From Stemphylium vesicarium (Eukaryota > Ascomycota > Dothideomycetes > Pleosporales > Pleosporaceae), in contig QXCR01000016.1 in assembly GCA_004380135.1 (NCBI GenBank), positions 1-64,000 of the forward strand: DNA of 64,000 nucleotides, given 5' to 3'. Every line of letters begins with the position of its first letter. Position 1 is the first letter of the stretch. The notes beneath the pieces were generated by a model. That model ran no database searches, was not told the origin of the DNA, and worked only from the letters and a program-made list of their open reading frames with translations. The position numbers were made by a program, and so were the translations under genes. Of this stretch, positions 10,278 to 21,087 are shown one piece after another.

Positions 10278-11465
10278 CTACCAATCCGTCCTCTTACTAT
10301 AATAAAAGTTGCTAAAAACCTTGGTCAACAGATGCTCCCCATACGTGCTTCCCCCATGCATACTCTTCCTTCCACTCCTCCTCACGCACTCATCCAGCGG
10401 CCTAACCACAGCATCGAAATTCGGCTCGTAAAAGAACGGCACACTAACCCTATACTCCTCACCGCGGTGAATAACGCGATGCATGGTACTCTTCCATAGC
10501 CCATTGGTCCACCGCTCAATCATATCCCCAATATTGACTACAAACGCGCCCGGGACGGGGTCGGCATTGAGCCACGTCCCATCTTTGAGCTGAACCTGCA
10601 GAGCCGCGCGCGTGGGGTCTGTGAGGAGCAGCGTCACGCACCCGTAGTCTGTGTGTGCACCGCAGGAGAACTGGGAGATATCTTCCCCCTCAGTGTGGGG
10701 TGTAGCGAGGGGCGGGTAGCCGATCATGCGCATAACCCAAAAGGAGTCATCGCAGTTTCTTACAAAGACTTCCTCATCTTGCGTCGTCTTATCTGCGTCT
10801 GCAGCGGCGGGACCAAGATCCAACGCCACACCCATGGCATGAACCAGCGCCTCCCCCACCCCCCTCACCTGCTCAATATACTCTTGATACACAGGCTTAA
10901 GCTCCGCCGGCTCCTCAGGCCACAAGTTGACCCCCTGCAGGCTCTTCACGCTGCCGGGCCCCCCGTCGCCAGCCTCGCGCTTGGAAGCAGGCCAGTCGGC
11001 GTAAAAGTCAATCGCTTCTTGCATGTCTTGCAGGCCGCCGGTTACGTTTTCGCCCAGCCCTTGGTACCCGCGGGCGCCGTCGCCGCCTTCGGGGCTGCCG
11101 GCGTCGAAGCGCTTGATCTTATTTTTCTCATCTGGTGGTAGGGTAAAGAAGGTGCGGGCAAGGTTTATTATCGAGTCTAGCTTGGAGGTGGGGATGCCGT
11201 GCCCGGTTAGGTAGAAGAAACCATAGTTTATGCACGCGGCGTTTATGGCTGACGCGGTTGTGCGGCAGGCTTCCTTTGTGGCGTCTGGGTCCATGAATGG
11301 GGAAATGTCTATCATCGGGAGCCCGTCCTCTTGTGCTGTGGCAATTGGCTTATCGTATCGGGAGCCGGTATCAGGTGTGGGGTTGAGCGTTGGGGTTGAC
11401 TCGGATGCGGTCCCATTGGATTGTTTGTGTCGGGCTGCATTCAAGGCTGTTTCCATGTCGGACAT
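10278..11465 (-). CDS. 2-oxoglutarate/Fe(II) dioxygenase, isopenicillin-N-synthase-like
   Basis: Single exon, 395 aa. The N-terminal DIOX_N region (around residues 50-170; LPMIDISPF, GFFYLTGHGIP) is followed by the double-stranded beta-helix. Iron ligands are His271 and Asp273 (GAHTDYG) and His329 (MHRV); Arg339 in RVSVPFF would bind 2-oxoglutarate. These enzymes are soluble and hydroxylate, desaturate or cyclise small molecules; fungal members act in secondary metabolism or nucleobase, amino-acid and gibberellin-like oxidation. The substrate cannot be read from the sequence and no biosynthetic cluster surrounds it. I chose the ATG at 11465 (A at -3), although the frame stays open for 94 codons upstream to 11747 with low-complexity, UTR-like content. 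Confidence 0.88.
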   Translation of the reverse strand: MSDMETALNAARHKQSNGTASESTPTLNPTPDTGSRYDKPIATAQEDGLPMIDISPFMDPDATKEACRTTASAINAACINYGFFYLTGHGIPTSKLDSIINLARTFFTLPPDEKNKIKRFDAGSPEGGDGARGYQGLGENVTGGLQDMQEAIDFYADWPASKREAGDGGPGSVKSLQGVNLWPEEPAELKPVYQEYIEQVRGVGEALVHAMGVALDLGPAAADADKTTQDEEVFVRNCDDSFWVMRMIGYPPLATPHTEGEDISQFSCGAHTDYGCVTLLLTDPTRAALQVQLKDGTWLNADPVPGAFVVNIGDMIERWTNGLWKSTMHRVIHRGEEYRVSVPFFYEPNFDAVVRPLDECVRRSGRKSMHGGSTYGEHLLTKVFSNFYYSKRTDW

Positions 11466-12007
11466 CTTGATGGTATCTTTTTTCTTTGTCCAAAACTCTT
11501 GATTGTGCTCTTGTTGACTCCGACAGTGATATGATGACTGGATAGATGGGCTTGCCGTGAGACGGAACGGAAAATTGCAGCGCTCCTCGACGATATTTCC
11601 TTCACAGGCTTTGGAGATGGCTTCACGCTCTGAAGGTGTATAGATGTCTGATAATATTCCAAGGGTGGATAACTTACTGCGGGAAGAGAAGAGGAGTATT
11701 GGAGTTGGAAAGTCAGAACGTCGAATGTTCGGGTGGAGATACCCCATTGAGTTTAGACGCGGCTATCTCAGGACATGGTAGATAGAAACCTATCGTGACT
11801 GACTCTTCGACGAACTACATCACGTACGCAGACTAGGTATAGCACAGGTTTGAAAAAATTCATTGTTATTTTCCAAATATGGTGGTATATCGCTTTATCC
11901 AGTATCATTTTCCATGCAATCATGTCTGGATCGTCTGCTACAGATGCACGTTTTGTCGCTCATTAACACTCGTTGACCAATAGCGTACTGCTGGGGATCA
12001 TGACATT
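11466..12007. other. 5' region of oxygenase and 3' flank of GMPPA
   Basis: About 540 bases. The first 282 are in frame with the oxygenase but look untranslated. No other element recognised. Confidence 0.4.
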
Positions 12008-13472
12008 TTACATGATGACCTCGTTGGAGACATCCTATGATGAGTTAGTAAGATATCAATCAATGGGATAACCACACAACTTACCCTCTTCAACTCCTTG
12101 TATGGCAGGCACACGCAGTTCTGCACGCGGACTTCATCGGCGACAGCACAGTCCTTACCAAGGATGGTAATGCTCTGGACCTTGACACCGTTCTTGATGA
12201 CGCTTGTGGTATGGCTAGTGACAGGGGTGGGAGTACCCTCAACGCGAGCCCAGGCGCCAACCTTGCTGTGCCAGCCAATGATGGAGTACAGCACACAAGC
12301 GTCATGCTTGATCTCAGAGTCCTCGAGCACAATGGACTCCTTTACACGCACACCCGCTCCAATGACGACGCGGGGGCCGATGGAGACGTTGGGCCCAATC
12401 TTGGCCGTTGGGTCGATCTGAGCAGAAGGATGGATGTAGACAGGGGGGAGGATGTTCGCAGACGGGGCTGCCAGCTCTTCTGATCCAGCCTGGAACTCCT
12501 TCAGGAGGTACAGAGCGTTTGCGGGTACGGCAGAGCCAGCGGTCTTAATCTGGCGCCAGAAGTCCTTGGTTTCAAGAACGAAGAACTGCCTGCTGTCGGC
12601 GACGTCGGACAGCACATCCTGCTCCAAGCGGATGACAGCGTTCTCCTTGTTGTCATCATCATCATCGTTCTGGTAGAAGGAAGACTCGAGGTTCTCGGAG
12701 GAGGGGTAGGACAGCAGGCGCGGGCGCTCGGTTCGTCGCTTAATGGCGCTGCGAATGGCGGGGAAGATGCACTCGGTCGCGAAGAGGTAGACTCCGCAGT
12801 TGATGAGGTTGGAGATGTGCGATTCGGGCTTCTCGACGTAGTGGAGCACGCGCTTTGTGTGCGCATCCGAAACAATGCATCCAAAGTTAGAGGCGGCCTC
12901 GTTTGCGACCCTCGTTCCCAGCATCACGGCCTCGGCATCCTTGTCCTCGAACAGCTTGAGCATCTCCGCCAGCGGGAATGAGGAGCAGACATCTGCGTTC
13001 AGGACGAACAGCTTCTCGGGCTTGCCCTTCAAGATGACGTCGCGGAAGTGGTAGAGACCACCAGCGGTGCCCAATGCCTGGTATTCGCGGAGGTACTTGA
13101 CGCTCAGATGCGGCCAGCTCGTCGACACGGCGTTGATAAAGGGCTGGAAGACGGTCTCCTCATAGTAGCCAACGATGAAGACTTCTCTGATCTCTGGGAC
13201 GCTCGTGATTGCACGGAAGCAGTGCTCGATAATGGGGTGGCCGGCGACGGGGAACAGCGGCTGTCGTCGCGTTAGCGGGGTGCCATGGCATCATGTACTT
13301 GTGGTGTCGCATACCTTGGGCAGCTCCATAGACAGCGGCCTAAACCGGGTGCCTCGCGAAGGTCCTCCGACCTAGTGTTGTGAGTAAACATGGCAGCTGC
13401 ATATGCGTCTCAGGCAATATCTACCAGAATAACGGCCTTGGTGGAGCCACCGGATGGCGATTTGGACCTCAT
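12008..13472 (-). CDS. GDP-mannose pyrophosphorylase alpha-like subunit (GMPPA)
   Basis: Four exons by eye: 13425-13472, 13315-13371, 12085-13260, 12008-12034; introns of 53, 54 and 50 nt. Product 435 aa. The N-terminus reads KAVILVGGPSRGTRFRPLS, the nucleotidyltransferase loop, followed by PKPLFPVAGHPIIEH. The C-terminal half has hexapeptide repeats (left-handed beta helix, about residues 285-400), and the last exon supplies the family ending NEVIM. The GGPSRGTRFRPLS form and the insert around residues 190-230 fit GMPPA rather than catalytic GMPPB/Psa1. In animals GMPPA binds GDP-mannose and inhibits GMPPB; a similar regulatory part in supplying mannose for cell wall and glycoproteins is inferred here. 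An Asp run (DDDDDD) sits in the insert. Confidence 0.9.
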
Positions 13473-13999
13473 GGCGAGGGAAGGCGGTTGCAGACTCATT
13501 TTGACGTATTCTCCAACGTGCGATAGCTTGTGAGGAGAAAAGAATTATGCACAAATTTCAGAGGGCGACCAAGTGTGATGCTAGAGCAATTGCGAATCTG
13601 GCCTTCTCCACGAACGAGCTGGTGGACCCTGGAATCCAGCCGCCCACGTCGGCGGTGAGCTGGCCTGACGAATCGGCCACTCGGCCCATCGTCAGGTGCA
13701 TCCCAACTTCACCCCTTTTGTCAAGTCTTCGTATACGACTATTTTTAACTACCTTTCCGACATACATGTCTCAACATCGTGAATTCGATAAAACGATTGG
13801 AAAAAAAAAACTTCAATCTTGCACATTCCGTGTGTACGCATTGCAAAACCAGAAGACACAAGGGGAAGATTATCTTCACACGTTTCGTAGTAAAAGGTGT
13901 GAAACTGTAGAAATAGCTTTGCTTCAACAGATCCGAGTTCATAATTCAATATTCAACATAAATTAGAGACTCGCAAGCATCGCATCTTCATCACCCAAG
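13473..13999. other. intergenic GMPPA/YEN1, nothing recognised
   Basis: 527 bases holding the GMPPA promoter and the YEN1 3' UTR. Only an A10 run near 13800 stands out. Confidence 0.4.
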
Positions 14000-16912
14000 C
14001 TACGTCAGGTCCAGAACCTCCACTGCGCTTTCTCTCCATTTCCGCCTATCTTTGCCCTTGAGCACAAGTTCTGACGCGCCCTCCTCTGACTTCTCTGGAC
14101 TGTCTACATCTACAAAATCCCACGCGCCTGCTACGCTTTTCCGCAGAACAATTGCGCGCTTCTTCTTCTCCCGCGCCTTCCATGGCGCGGGCGGCGATGT
14201 CTGGGCTGCGAGTTGTGGTGATGCGGATTTCCGTTCTCGTGGCGATCGGCGCAGGGAAGGGGATGCTGGCGTAGCAACCATGGGTTTCGGTTCTGGGGCG
14301 CGCTCTATCACGGGTGAGGAGAGTTCAATCAGGTCGAGAGTGTCGACTTTCGGGGACGTCGATCTCGATTTCGCAGGAGCCATCTGAGGCGAGGTAAGGT
14401 CTAGTATGTCGATGTTGGCAGGCGCAGATATCGTTTTGCTGAGACGGGGCGAGGTGCGGCGAGGACGAGATGGGCCGAAAACATCTCTAATGCTCTTCTT
14501 CTTGCCTGGAGCGGGGGAAGCTGATGATGCCGAGTTTGCAGAGGCAGTCGAAGCATTCGACGATATCGATGTCAATGGTGGTCGCGTTGTCGTGGATGTT
14601 ACAGGTTGCTGCTCACTGGCAGCGGCTTTCCGAGAAAATCGCGTGGGTTCTGAAGGGATTGGTGAGGGGAGCGTCAAGTCTAGCGATTCTACATCTTCAG
14701 ATGGCTGCCGAAGTTGCATAGGCGCAGGAGCTGGTGCTCCAATTGACGATCGAGTGGCACCGCGCTGCTTGGTTGGTGTCACCGATGCTCGCCACGCATC
14801 CAAGGTAGCTTGTTTCGGCACCGAAGTCTCTCGAGCCGCTCTCGTTGTGGCCGTATCTCTCGCCTTCCGTGTTTTCGCCTTTTTAGCCGGCAATTGCGAA
14901 GGCGAAGGATGTGCTGGCGAGTCTACCAAATCCAGAGTTTCTATCGTGTTCGGAAGTGGAGGGGTAGAGGGCCTGCCCAGTTCAGCACTGATATCGGCGG
15001 GCAGCGTTTTTGAGCGCTGAATGGGAGCACGCCTTCTCCGTTTGGTGACGCTAGGAGGCAACTCTTCTAGAATTGGAGATGGCGACTTTTCGCGCCGTGG
15101 CTGGGGCTGCAGTGTTGTGGCTCGCGCTCTCACAGGTGAAGAAGACAATAAGTCTACCACTTCGCTATGCTCGGGCGCTGCGGTCTGAGGTGGTGGAGCG
15201 GGAAAATCATCGACCTTGTCTTGTACTTTTGCAAGTGCTCTCGCAGCTCTCAATCCAGGTTTTGTCACCTTCGCAAAGGTGTTGATGCGAGCTTGGGGCT
15301 GATCCTTGGTCGCCTTCGTCCGTTTCGCAGCGGTCTTGGCCTTTGGTGCAGCATTCGCGGTGTCTTCGACTGACGCTGCTCGTCTTGGTTTCAGCTTCTT
15401 TTGTCGCTCGGCTTCCCAGTCTTGAACTTTGAGCGGCACGCCAACCTTAACAAACGTCTCCATCACCCATATACGTGCCGCTTTCTCAGGCTCGAATTTG
15501 GTTGGTCCGCGTTTCTTCGGACCTTCATCTTCGTCTAGGGGCTCATCCTCGTCGAGTTCTGCATCTCCTCCAGCTTGTTGGGAACCGGATGGCGGTATGT
15601 CAATATCATCATCCGGGTCTTCTTGGCTGAGATCAATTTTTACAAGCTCGATGGGTATGAAGCTTACACGAAGCTCCGTGCAATTGTCAGTTACTGAATG
15701 CTGTCTTTTCCCGTGGAGTCCTTTGATGAGTGTTGCTTCATCTTCTTGTGTGGCCTGGACGTTGTCGGTGGGCAGCCGACCAACTTGTTCGGCGCGCATT
15801 CGAAGTTGGCGCACGACGAGACATGACGCTAGACTGCGAATGAAATGCTTCGCGCCTTCAAGTTTGGCCCAGTCGAAAGCATCCTGTGTAAATTCGCGCA
15901 AACCCGCGAAGTCGAGCTCTCGGTCCCAGTTGATTGACCGCCGCAACTTATCCAGGCCAGTTTGATTCGAGATTGCCGGATGTGTGTAGTATCCCAGAAT
16001 GTCCAATCGGGGGAAGTCGCCCGGGATCTTGAGAGCGCCATGTTTGCGTTTGAAGTATTTACTTTCGTTCGTCTTGAGCTCGTGCTGCAGGCGCTCCTTC
16101 CACTCAGCTATAGCTTTGGAGTCGTTCTTTGGAATCCTGCAGAGGTCGGCACCAAAACCAGCTTTGGCTGCCTCACACGCTGTCTTTGGACCGCATCCAG
16201 GTATACCCTCAGGCACGTAGTCTCCTCCGCTCATCAGCGCGACCAAGATCATGCCCTCACGATCTAGTCCTGAAGGCCCGTTCTTTGTTTCGACTGCGTC
16301 GTACACGTTGACATGGGTCGGTGTCTTTCCTGACTTCTCTGGCGACCAATTTCGGATCGTGATGCCACTTCCGAACATGAGCGTGTCTACATCTTCACTC
16401 AGTACCGCATCGACAATGCCTTCTCTTTGCAGCAACGCGCATTCGGCCTCTGCTTCGCCCGGCGCAAGATGTATAGGGTATCCAAATTGCTTCAGCAGCT
16501 GCTTGGCAAGGAATTCGGGGATCGATGCAACATTCGGACCGGTGCGCTTGTTTCGCTTGAAAGGTGGCTTGTTTGGTCCATCGAAGACGAAGACGGGGTG
16601 TATAGCGAGAGAGATCAGTCGAAGGAGGCGATAGTAGAAGGTTCGCAGGGCCGGATTCGTGCCACCTGGCAGCTGTTAGCATCTACTGCGTGTGCATCAC
16701 TCAAATATCCATACCTTTGCTAGCCTGGATCTGGAAGAGCCATATTGATGTATCAATAGCGATGCGCAGTGGGCGACCCGTCTCCTCGAACTTTTCGACA
16801 GCGAGTTTGGAGAGGGCTACGCGCTTTCCTGGGCCGATCTCTTTGTATATTCTGGGCGCATTAGCATAGGAATACTGTAGGTGGAATGCGCAGCTCACCC
16901 ATGAATACCCAT
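14000..16912 (-). CDS. YEN1: YEN1/GEN1-type Holliday junction resolvase
   Basis: Three exons: 16899-16912, 16715-16851, 14000-16665 (introns 47 and 49 nt, the second with a GCTAAC branch), 938 aa. The XPG N-domain starts MGIHGIYKEIGPGKR; catalytic acids sit in AIDTSIW, VFVFDGP, GEAEAEC and LSEDVD, and the H3TH element is GGDYVPEGIPGCGPKTA. Rad2-family enzymes of this group cut four-way junctions symmetrically late in mitosis. The C-terminal 480 residues are disordered and rich in S/T-P sites and basic runs. They carry six short motifs of the form hydrophobic-x-L-D-L(-T/V) near residues 553, 626, 711, 804, 826 and 932, most followed by SP. CDK control of the tail is known for yeast Yen1 and is likely here. 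Confidence 0.92.
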
Positions 16913-17113
16913 TGCGACTCCATAGCCTGGGATCGATCGTCCTGGCTGGCTGCCTTATTCGCGATGTTGCGCCCAGCTAACGGTGATAAGATAGTTGCCA
17001 GGACGACGGCGCGTCACCCGTCCCGCATGCCCACGCATGCACGTTTATTTCCCGAGGTCCCCACCATACTATTGCACTAACAACTTCCACATTTCTCAGT
17101 AAGACCCTTAGCC
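16913..17113. promoter_or_regulatory. shared divergent promoter YEN1/AT-hook gene
   Basis: Only 201 bp separates the two start codons, so both genes must share this stretch for their core promoters. No TATA box seen. Confidence 0.45.
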
Positions 17114-20100
17114 ATGGCGCCCCGTGGTCGCAGCGTAATGGCAATCGAGGACGCATATTCCGACCGCAGCTACGAGACCAGCCCGGACCCCCTAGGCATA
17201 TCCTTCGATGACAACATAACCTCATCACGTCGCAAAACCACGCCCCGGAAACCCATCATGACGAGCTCGCCGAGCAAGCAGAACCACCGACTAGAGGCTT
17301 CTGAGATGGTCTTCTCGTCGCCCTCCAAGTCGATGATCATGAGCACACCGAGGGCGAACGGCGCGAGCCCCTGGCGCATCAAGGTCACCGTCCAGGCAGA
17401 ACCGGAAGACGACGGAGAGAACGCCGAATCGCCGTCAGTCAAGAGAGTAACGAGGACGAAAACTACGACTGTGCCACTAAAAGACCACGATGCCTCTTCT
17501 CCTGTCAAGCGCCCCCGCGGACGGCCCCGGAAGTCTGATACCGGAGCGACCTCGAAGTCGAAAAGAAAAGGAACGCCAATTAAGAGACCTGCGCAAAGTT
17601 CCCCGACCAAGAGCGCTCAGGGCGGAGATTCCAGTGCGGCCGATGTTGATACCGACGTACCACCTAGGAAGAAGAGAGGTCGCCCAAGGAAGAACGTGCA
17701 GCCAACGACTGAGGACGACGAGACGCTCGTCGTAGAACATCCAGAAACACTACAAGATCCTGCCCGCGAAGAAACACCCCAATCAACTGCAAGCTCGGCT
17801 TCAGGGGACTCGCAGAAAAGCGCGCGATTCGCCGACCCCTCCAATCGCGACCTTCAGACGATGGATGACGCCCTGCGAACGTCGCCAACAGAATCTGAAG
17901 GCTCTCCGAGCATAGGAACACCAGCCCAGGAGAGCTTGAGGAATAGTCTGCGCGCACGCAGAGGTACCCCGCATGCGAAGAAGGTGTCTATTATTGAATC
18001 CGAAGAGGAAGATGAAGGCAGCGACGTTCTCACACCAACTAGCGGGGAGGATGACAACCACGCTCTCCAAGACAGTCAGCATCTGAGTCTACCCGAAGGC
18101 GATGGAGAAGACATGCTCACACCAAGCGAGACTTCAGCGCAATCAAGCGACTCGGATGACGATGGTTTGAATGCAAACGATGGCGCAGCTCAAGATGCTC
18201 AGGAATACGAAGACGATGAGACGCAGGGCCAACAGTACGCTTTTGACGAGGGCACATTCAAGATGGGCGATGACACAGCGGCATTGGACAGCATGACCTT
18301 CAGCATGATATCCGTGGACTCTTTGCCGAGCAATGCGCAGCGAAGCAGCCCACCAAAGCACGCAGACACGCAGCCCACAACCGCTCCCAAGGCCGGATCC
18401 TTGCTTCGACACGAGTACCTGAACCCGTCTACAACTGCCTCCTCCGATCCTGAGCCCTTGGCTCGTGAAGAGCAGGCATCCTCGACGCAAGCACACACTA
18501 CACATGCGCTCGCCCGCCCAGCACGCCCAAAACTATCGCGCCATGTCACACCTGCCATAGATACCGAGGTCCCGTCAGCCCCGCCAGCTCTCCAGCCTAC
18601 GCAGCCCACTTTAACCAAATCACCGTCTCCAACACTCGGTCGGGCAGTCACTGCTGGTGTAGCCCTGCAAGGTCTGTTGGACCCCAATCGACTCACTCCA
18701 GAGCCCGTACATAGGGCACCTAGTGCAAAGCGCGACTCACTAGATGATCTTTTCCGTGGTTTCAGTGAAGGTACGCGAAAAGACCTCCAAGCAGGCCTGC
18801 GACTTGGTGAACAGCTGGCGCAAGATCAGACAAAAGAAGATAGCGTCCCTGGTCCCTCGAGTCCTATCAAGGGAAGAACTACGGCAGCGCCGAAACAAGG
18901 TGTGTTCCGAACGCAACGAAAATATCGCCAATCGCGTCTTCTTACACCTGAAGACCAGGATCATGTCATCACAGCGGCGAAGCCAGCGGTCGCAGCGGGC
19001 GACGTCCAGTACCCGGCATTGGATGTTGAAGAGTTGGACGAAGCACCCCCGAGTCCTGCGAGAAGCGAAAGCGCAATGAGCTGGCGAGCCGATACTCCAC
19101 CCCGTCTGAACGCAAGCCGAACACAACACGACACGAACATGGGCGAGACTCAAGAGGAGAAAGCTACGGAGGAACCCGTTCAACATGAAGACTATGGTGA
19201 TATCTGGCAGGAAGAAGCTAGTCGCTCATTCAATTCGGCGGATCCTGAGGAAGCGCCAGCAGCCAAGTCGCCTGAAGTAATCGATCTTTTCACGGATGCC
19301 GGCGTTATTAGACCAGCTCGTGGCAAATTTCCTCGAACATGGCGTCGCAAAAAAGCGAGTGACTTACATCAGGGCAACGAGGTAGAGTCGACACAAGAGC
19401 CTGAGCCTTCACACGACGAACTCGAAACTGCACCTCAAGCAGTAGACAACGATCAAGTTGATGAGGTCAACTCCCCGCGATCTGAAGTTCGCTCTACCCA
19501 AGAAGGGGAGTCGAGCGCTGGGGGCGAAGAGAGTGACGATACAGGCATGTTCTTCCAATCGAATATGCCCAACGTGTTCAACCAGAAGCGGCCCTCTCGG
19601 TTCGAAAATCGACGCCAGAGAAAACAGGAAAAAGAGAAAGTCAGCCTCTCTGAGCTTTTGGACCAAGGAGAGAGCTTTGTACCGGAGTCATCTCCACCCA
19701 TGGCAACAAAGAAGACATCCCCGCCAACAAAGGGGAACCCGTTCTTAGACACACCACCTCGATTTGCTGCGCTCATGAGTTCGCCAAAGAAGAGTAGTCC
19801 TTTGAGACGAGAGCTTCACAGTGGTGATATTTCAACAAGCTCTGTGCAGCAATTCGAGGAGTCTACATTACCAATTGCGCAAAGTTCACCATTCCGTACC
19901 ATTGTAGACGGTGATAGCAAAATCTCTGCTGCTTCTGATCAACAGCAATTTCGAATGGAGATGGAGGGTAACACAGCATCTACCATTATACGTGTACGCG
20001 AAGAGGCCAATGAGTACCTTGACGCCTACGAGCCGCAAGAACGCAGTCTGAACGAGATCACGGAAGTTACGGAGCCGAGCAGAACACATCAAGACCGCAG

Positions 20101-20899
20101 TCTTCTGCCATCAAGCCCACCGAAGATGCAGAAGCGGTTTGAGCAACGGCTGCTCTCTGCTCGTAAGCCTTCGCCGCTTTCCAAGGCCGTTGAGCGTTCG
20201 CCCATACCGCAAACACGACAGGATTCAGCGCACCACCAAAGCCTACAGGTGGTTGACTCGTCGCCCGAGACTAGCGTGAGCGAAGAATCAGAGACCAGTC
20301 ATAAAACAGGCGACCAGTCGACTACACAGCACAATCTGACTGCCAGCGTCAGGCCAGCGTCGCCCCGCCCGTCTCCACCAGCACCACACCCGATTCTATC
20401 TCGCCTGACTCCACTACCAAAGATCGAGCCTTGGACAAGAACTCACTACAAGGCGCTCGACAAACTCTACACAACCCACCTTAAGCACCCAGCCCTCTTC
20501 TGTCCTTCCAATGTCCCTCCCACACCTCTGTCAAGCACCAACGGCTATCTGCTCCGCCAATTCCTCGCCGCCAACGGCAACCTACCCTACGTTGGCGCCA
20601 CATTCCACGCCTGGGGCTACAGCATGCTGATGACAGCGGAACTGGTGGTAATGTGCAGCGTCTTTGTAGAATTAATGAGTATCGAGAGTGAGGAAGAGTA
20701 TGAGCAAGTCACTGGCAAGAGACTGCAAGTAGGTGACTGCGCGCCTGGTAGAGCCGGCGACTTGATCACGGGCGAGGAGGTGATGAGGCGGCTTGCTACT
20801 GTCGTCATGGGTGAGAGCGTGAGGAGAGATGAACGGGCGGGACGCGAGATTGATCGTTCGCAGGGGCTGCAGGTTGAGTGGCCTCGGAGGCGGCGATGA
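17114..20899 (+). CDS. AT-hook nuclear protein, function unknown
   Basis: Single exon, 1261 aa. Two AT-hooks are plain: KRPRGRPRK near residues 132-140 and KKRGRPRK near 186-193, each flanked by Lys/Ser stretches suited to DNA minor-groove binding and nuclear import. Residues 200-1050 are disordered, acidic and rich in S/T-P. The C-terminal 150 residues (from PKIEPWTRTHYKALDKLY) are ordered and contain RLQVGDCAPGRAGD. This tail resembles one I know only from fungal proteins annotated as AT DNA-binding protein. A role in chromatin or transcription is inference. The gene shares its 201-bp promoter region with YEN1. Ends in a basic WPRRRR. Confidence 0.75.
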   Translation: MAPRGRSVMAIEDAYSDRSYETSPDPLGISFDDNITSSRRKTTPRKPIMTSSPSKQNHRLEASEMVFSSPSKSMIMSTPRANGASPWRIKVTVQAEPEDDGENAESPSVKRVTRTKTTTVPLKDHDASSPVKRPRGRPRKSDTGATSKSKRKGTPIKRPAQSSPTKSAQGGDSSAADVDTDVPPRKKRGRPRKNVQPTTEDDETLVVEHPETLQDPAREETPQSTASSASGDSQKSARFADPSNRDLQTMDDALRTSPTESEGSPSIGTPAQESLRNSLRARRGTPHAKKVSIIESEEEDEGSDVLTPTSGEDDNHALQDSQHLSLPEGDGEDMLTPSETSAQSSDSDDDGLNANDGAAQDAQEYEDDETQGQQYAFDEGTFKMGDDTAALDSMTFSMISVDSLPSNAQRSSPPKHADTQPTTAPKAGSLLRHEYLNPSTTASSDPEPLAREEQASSTQAHTTHALARPARPKLSRHVTPAIDTEVPSAPPALQPTQPTLTKSPSPTLGRAVTAGVALQGLLDPNRLTPEPVHRAPSAKRDSLDDLFRGFSEGTRKDLQAGLRLGEQLAQDQTKEDSVPGPSSPIKGRTTAAPKQGVFRTQRKYRQSRLLTPEDQDHVITAAKPAVAAGDVQYPALDVEELDEAPPSPARSESAMSWRADTPPRLNASRTQHDTNMGETQEEKATEEPVQHEDYGDIWQEEASRSFNSADPEEAPAAKSPEVIDLFTDAGVIRPARGKFPRTWRRKKASDLHQGNEVESTQEPEPSHDELETAPQAVDNDQVDEVNSPRSEVRSTQEGESSAGGEESDDTGMFFQSNMPNVFNQKRPSRFENRRQRKQEKEKVSLSELLDQGESFVPESSPPMATKKTSPPTKGNPFLDTPPRFAALMSSPKKSSPLRRELHSGDISTSSVQQFEESTLPIAQSSPFRTIVDGDSKISAASDQQQFRMEMEGNTASTIIRVREEANEYLDAYEPQERSLNEITEVTEPSRTHQDRSLLPSSPPKMQKRFEQRLLSARKPSPLSKAVERSPIPQTRQDSAHHQSLQVVDSSPETSVSEESETSHKTGDQSTTQHNLTASVRPASPRPSPPAPHPILSRLTPLPKIEPWTRTHYKALDKLYTTHLKHPALFCPSNVPPTPLSSTNGYLLRQFLAANGNLPYVGATFHAWGYSMLMTAELVVMCSVFVELMSIESEEEYEQVTGKRLQVGDCAPGRAGDLITGEEVMRRLATVVMGESVRRDERAGREIDRSQGLQVEWPRRRR

Positions 20900-21087
20900 A
20901 CTTGATCTTAGCTTGTACTGATATTTTGGCGTTGAAGTTTGGGATTGGATATGATGTCACGATGTTTGGGTTGCGTTTGCCGAGCTTGGGTCGGAGTTTG
21001 TCGCTTTCCATGATACCTCAATGTTACGTTCTTTGTCCTTGTACTTGTGCATTATGTCCTTCGTTACTGATTGCATGTAGCCCTGTT

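Noticed and set aside
15429..15965. 178-codon plus-strand open frame opposite YEN1
   Set aside because: It is the reverse of the YEN1 coding sequence, with Ser/Arg-rich shadow composition and no domain.
18199..18696. 165-codon minus-strand open frame inside the AT-hook gene
   Set aside because: Shadow of a long real frame; no signal, domain or splice support.
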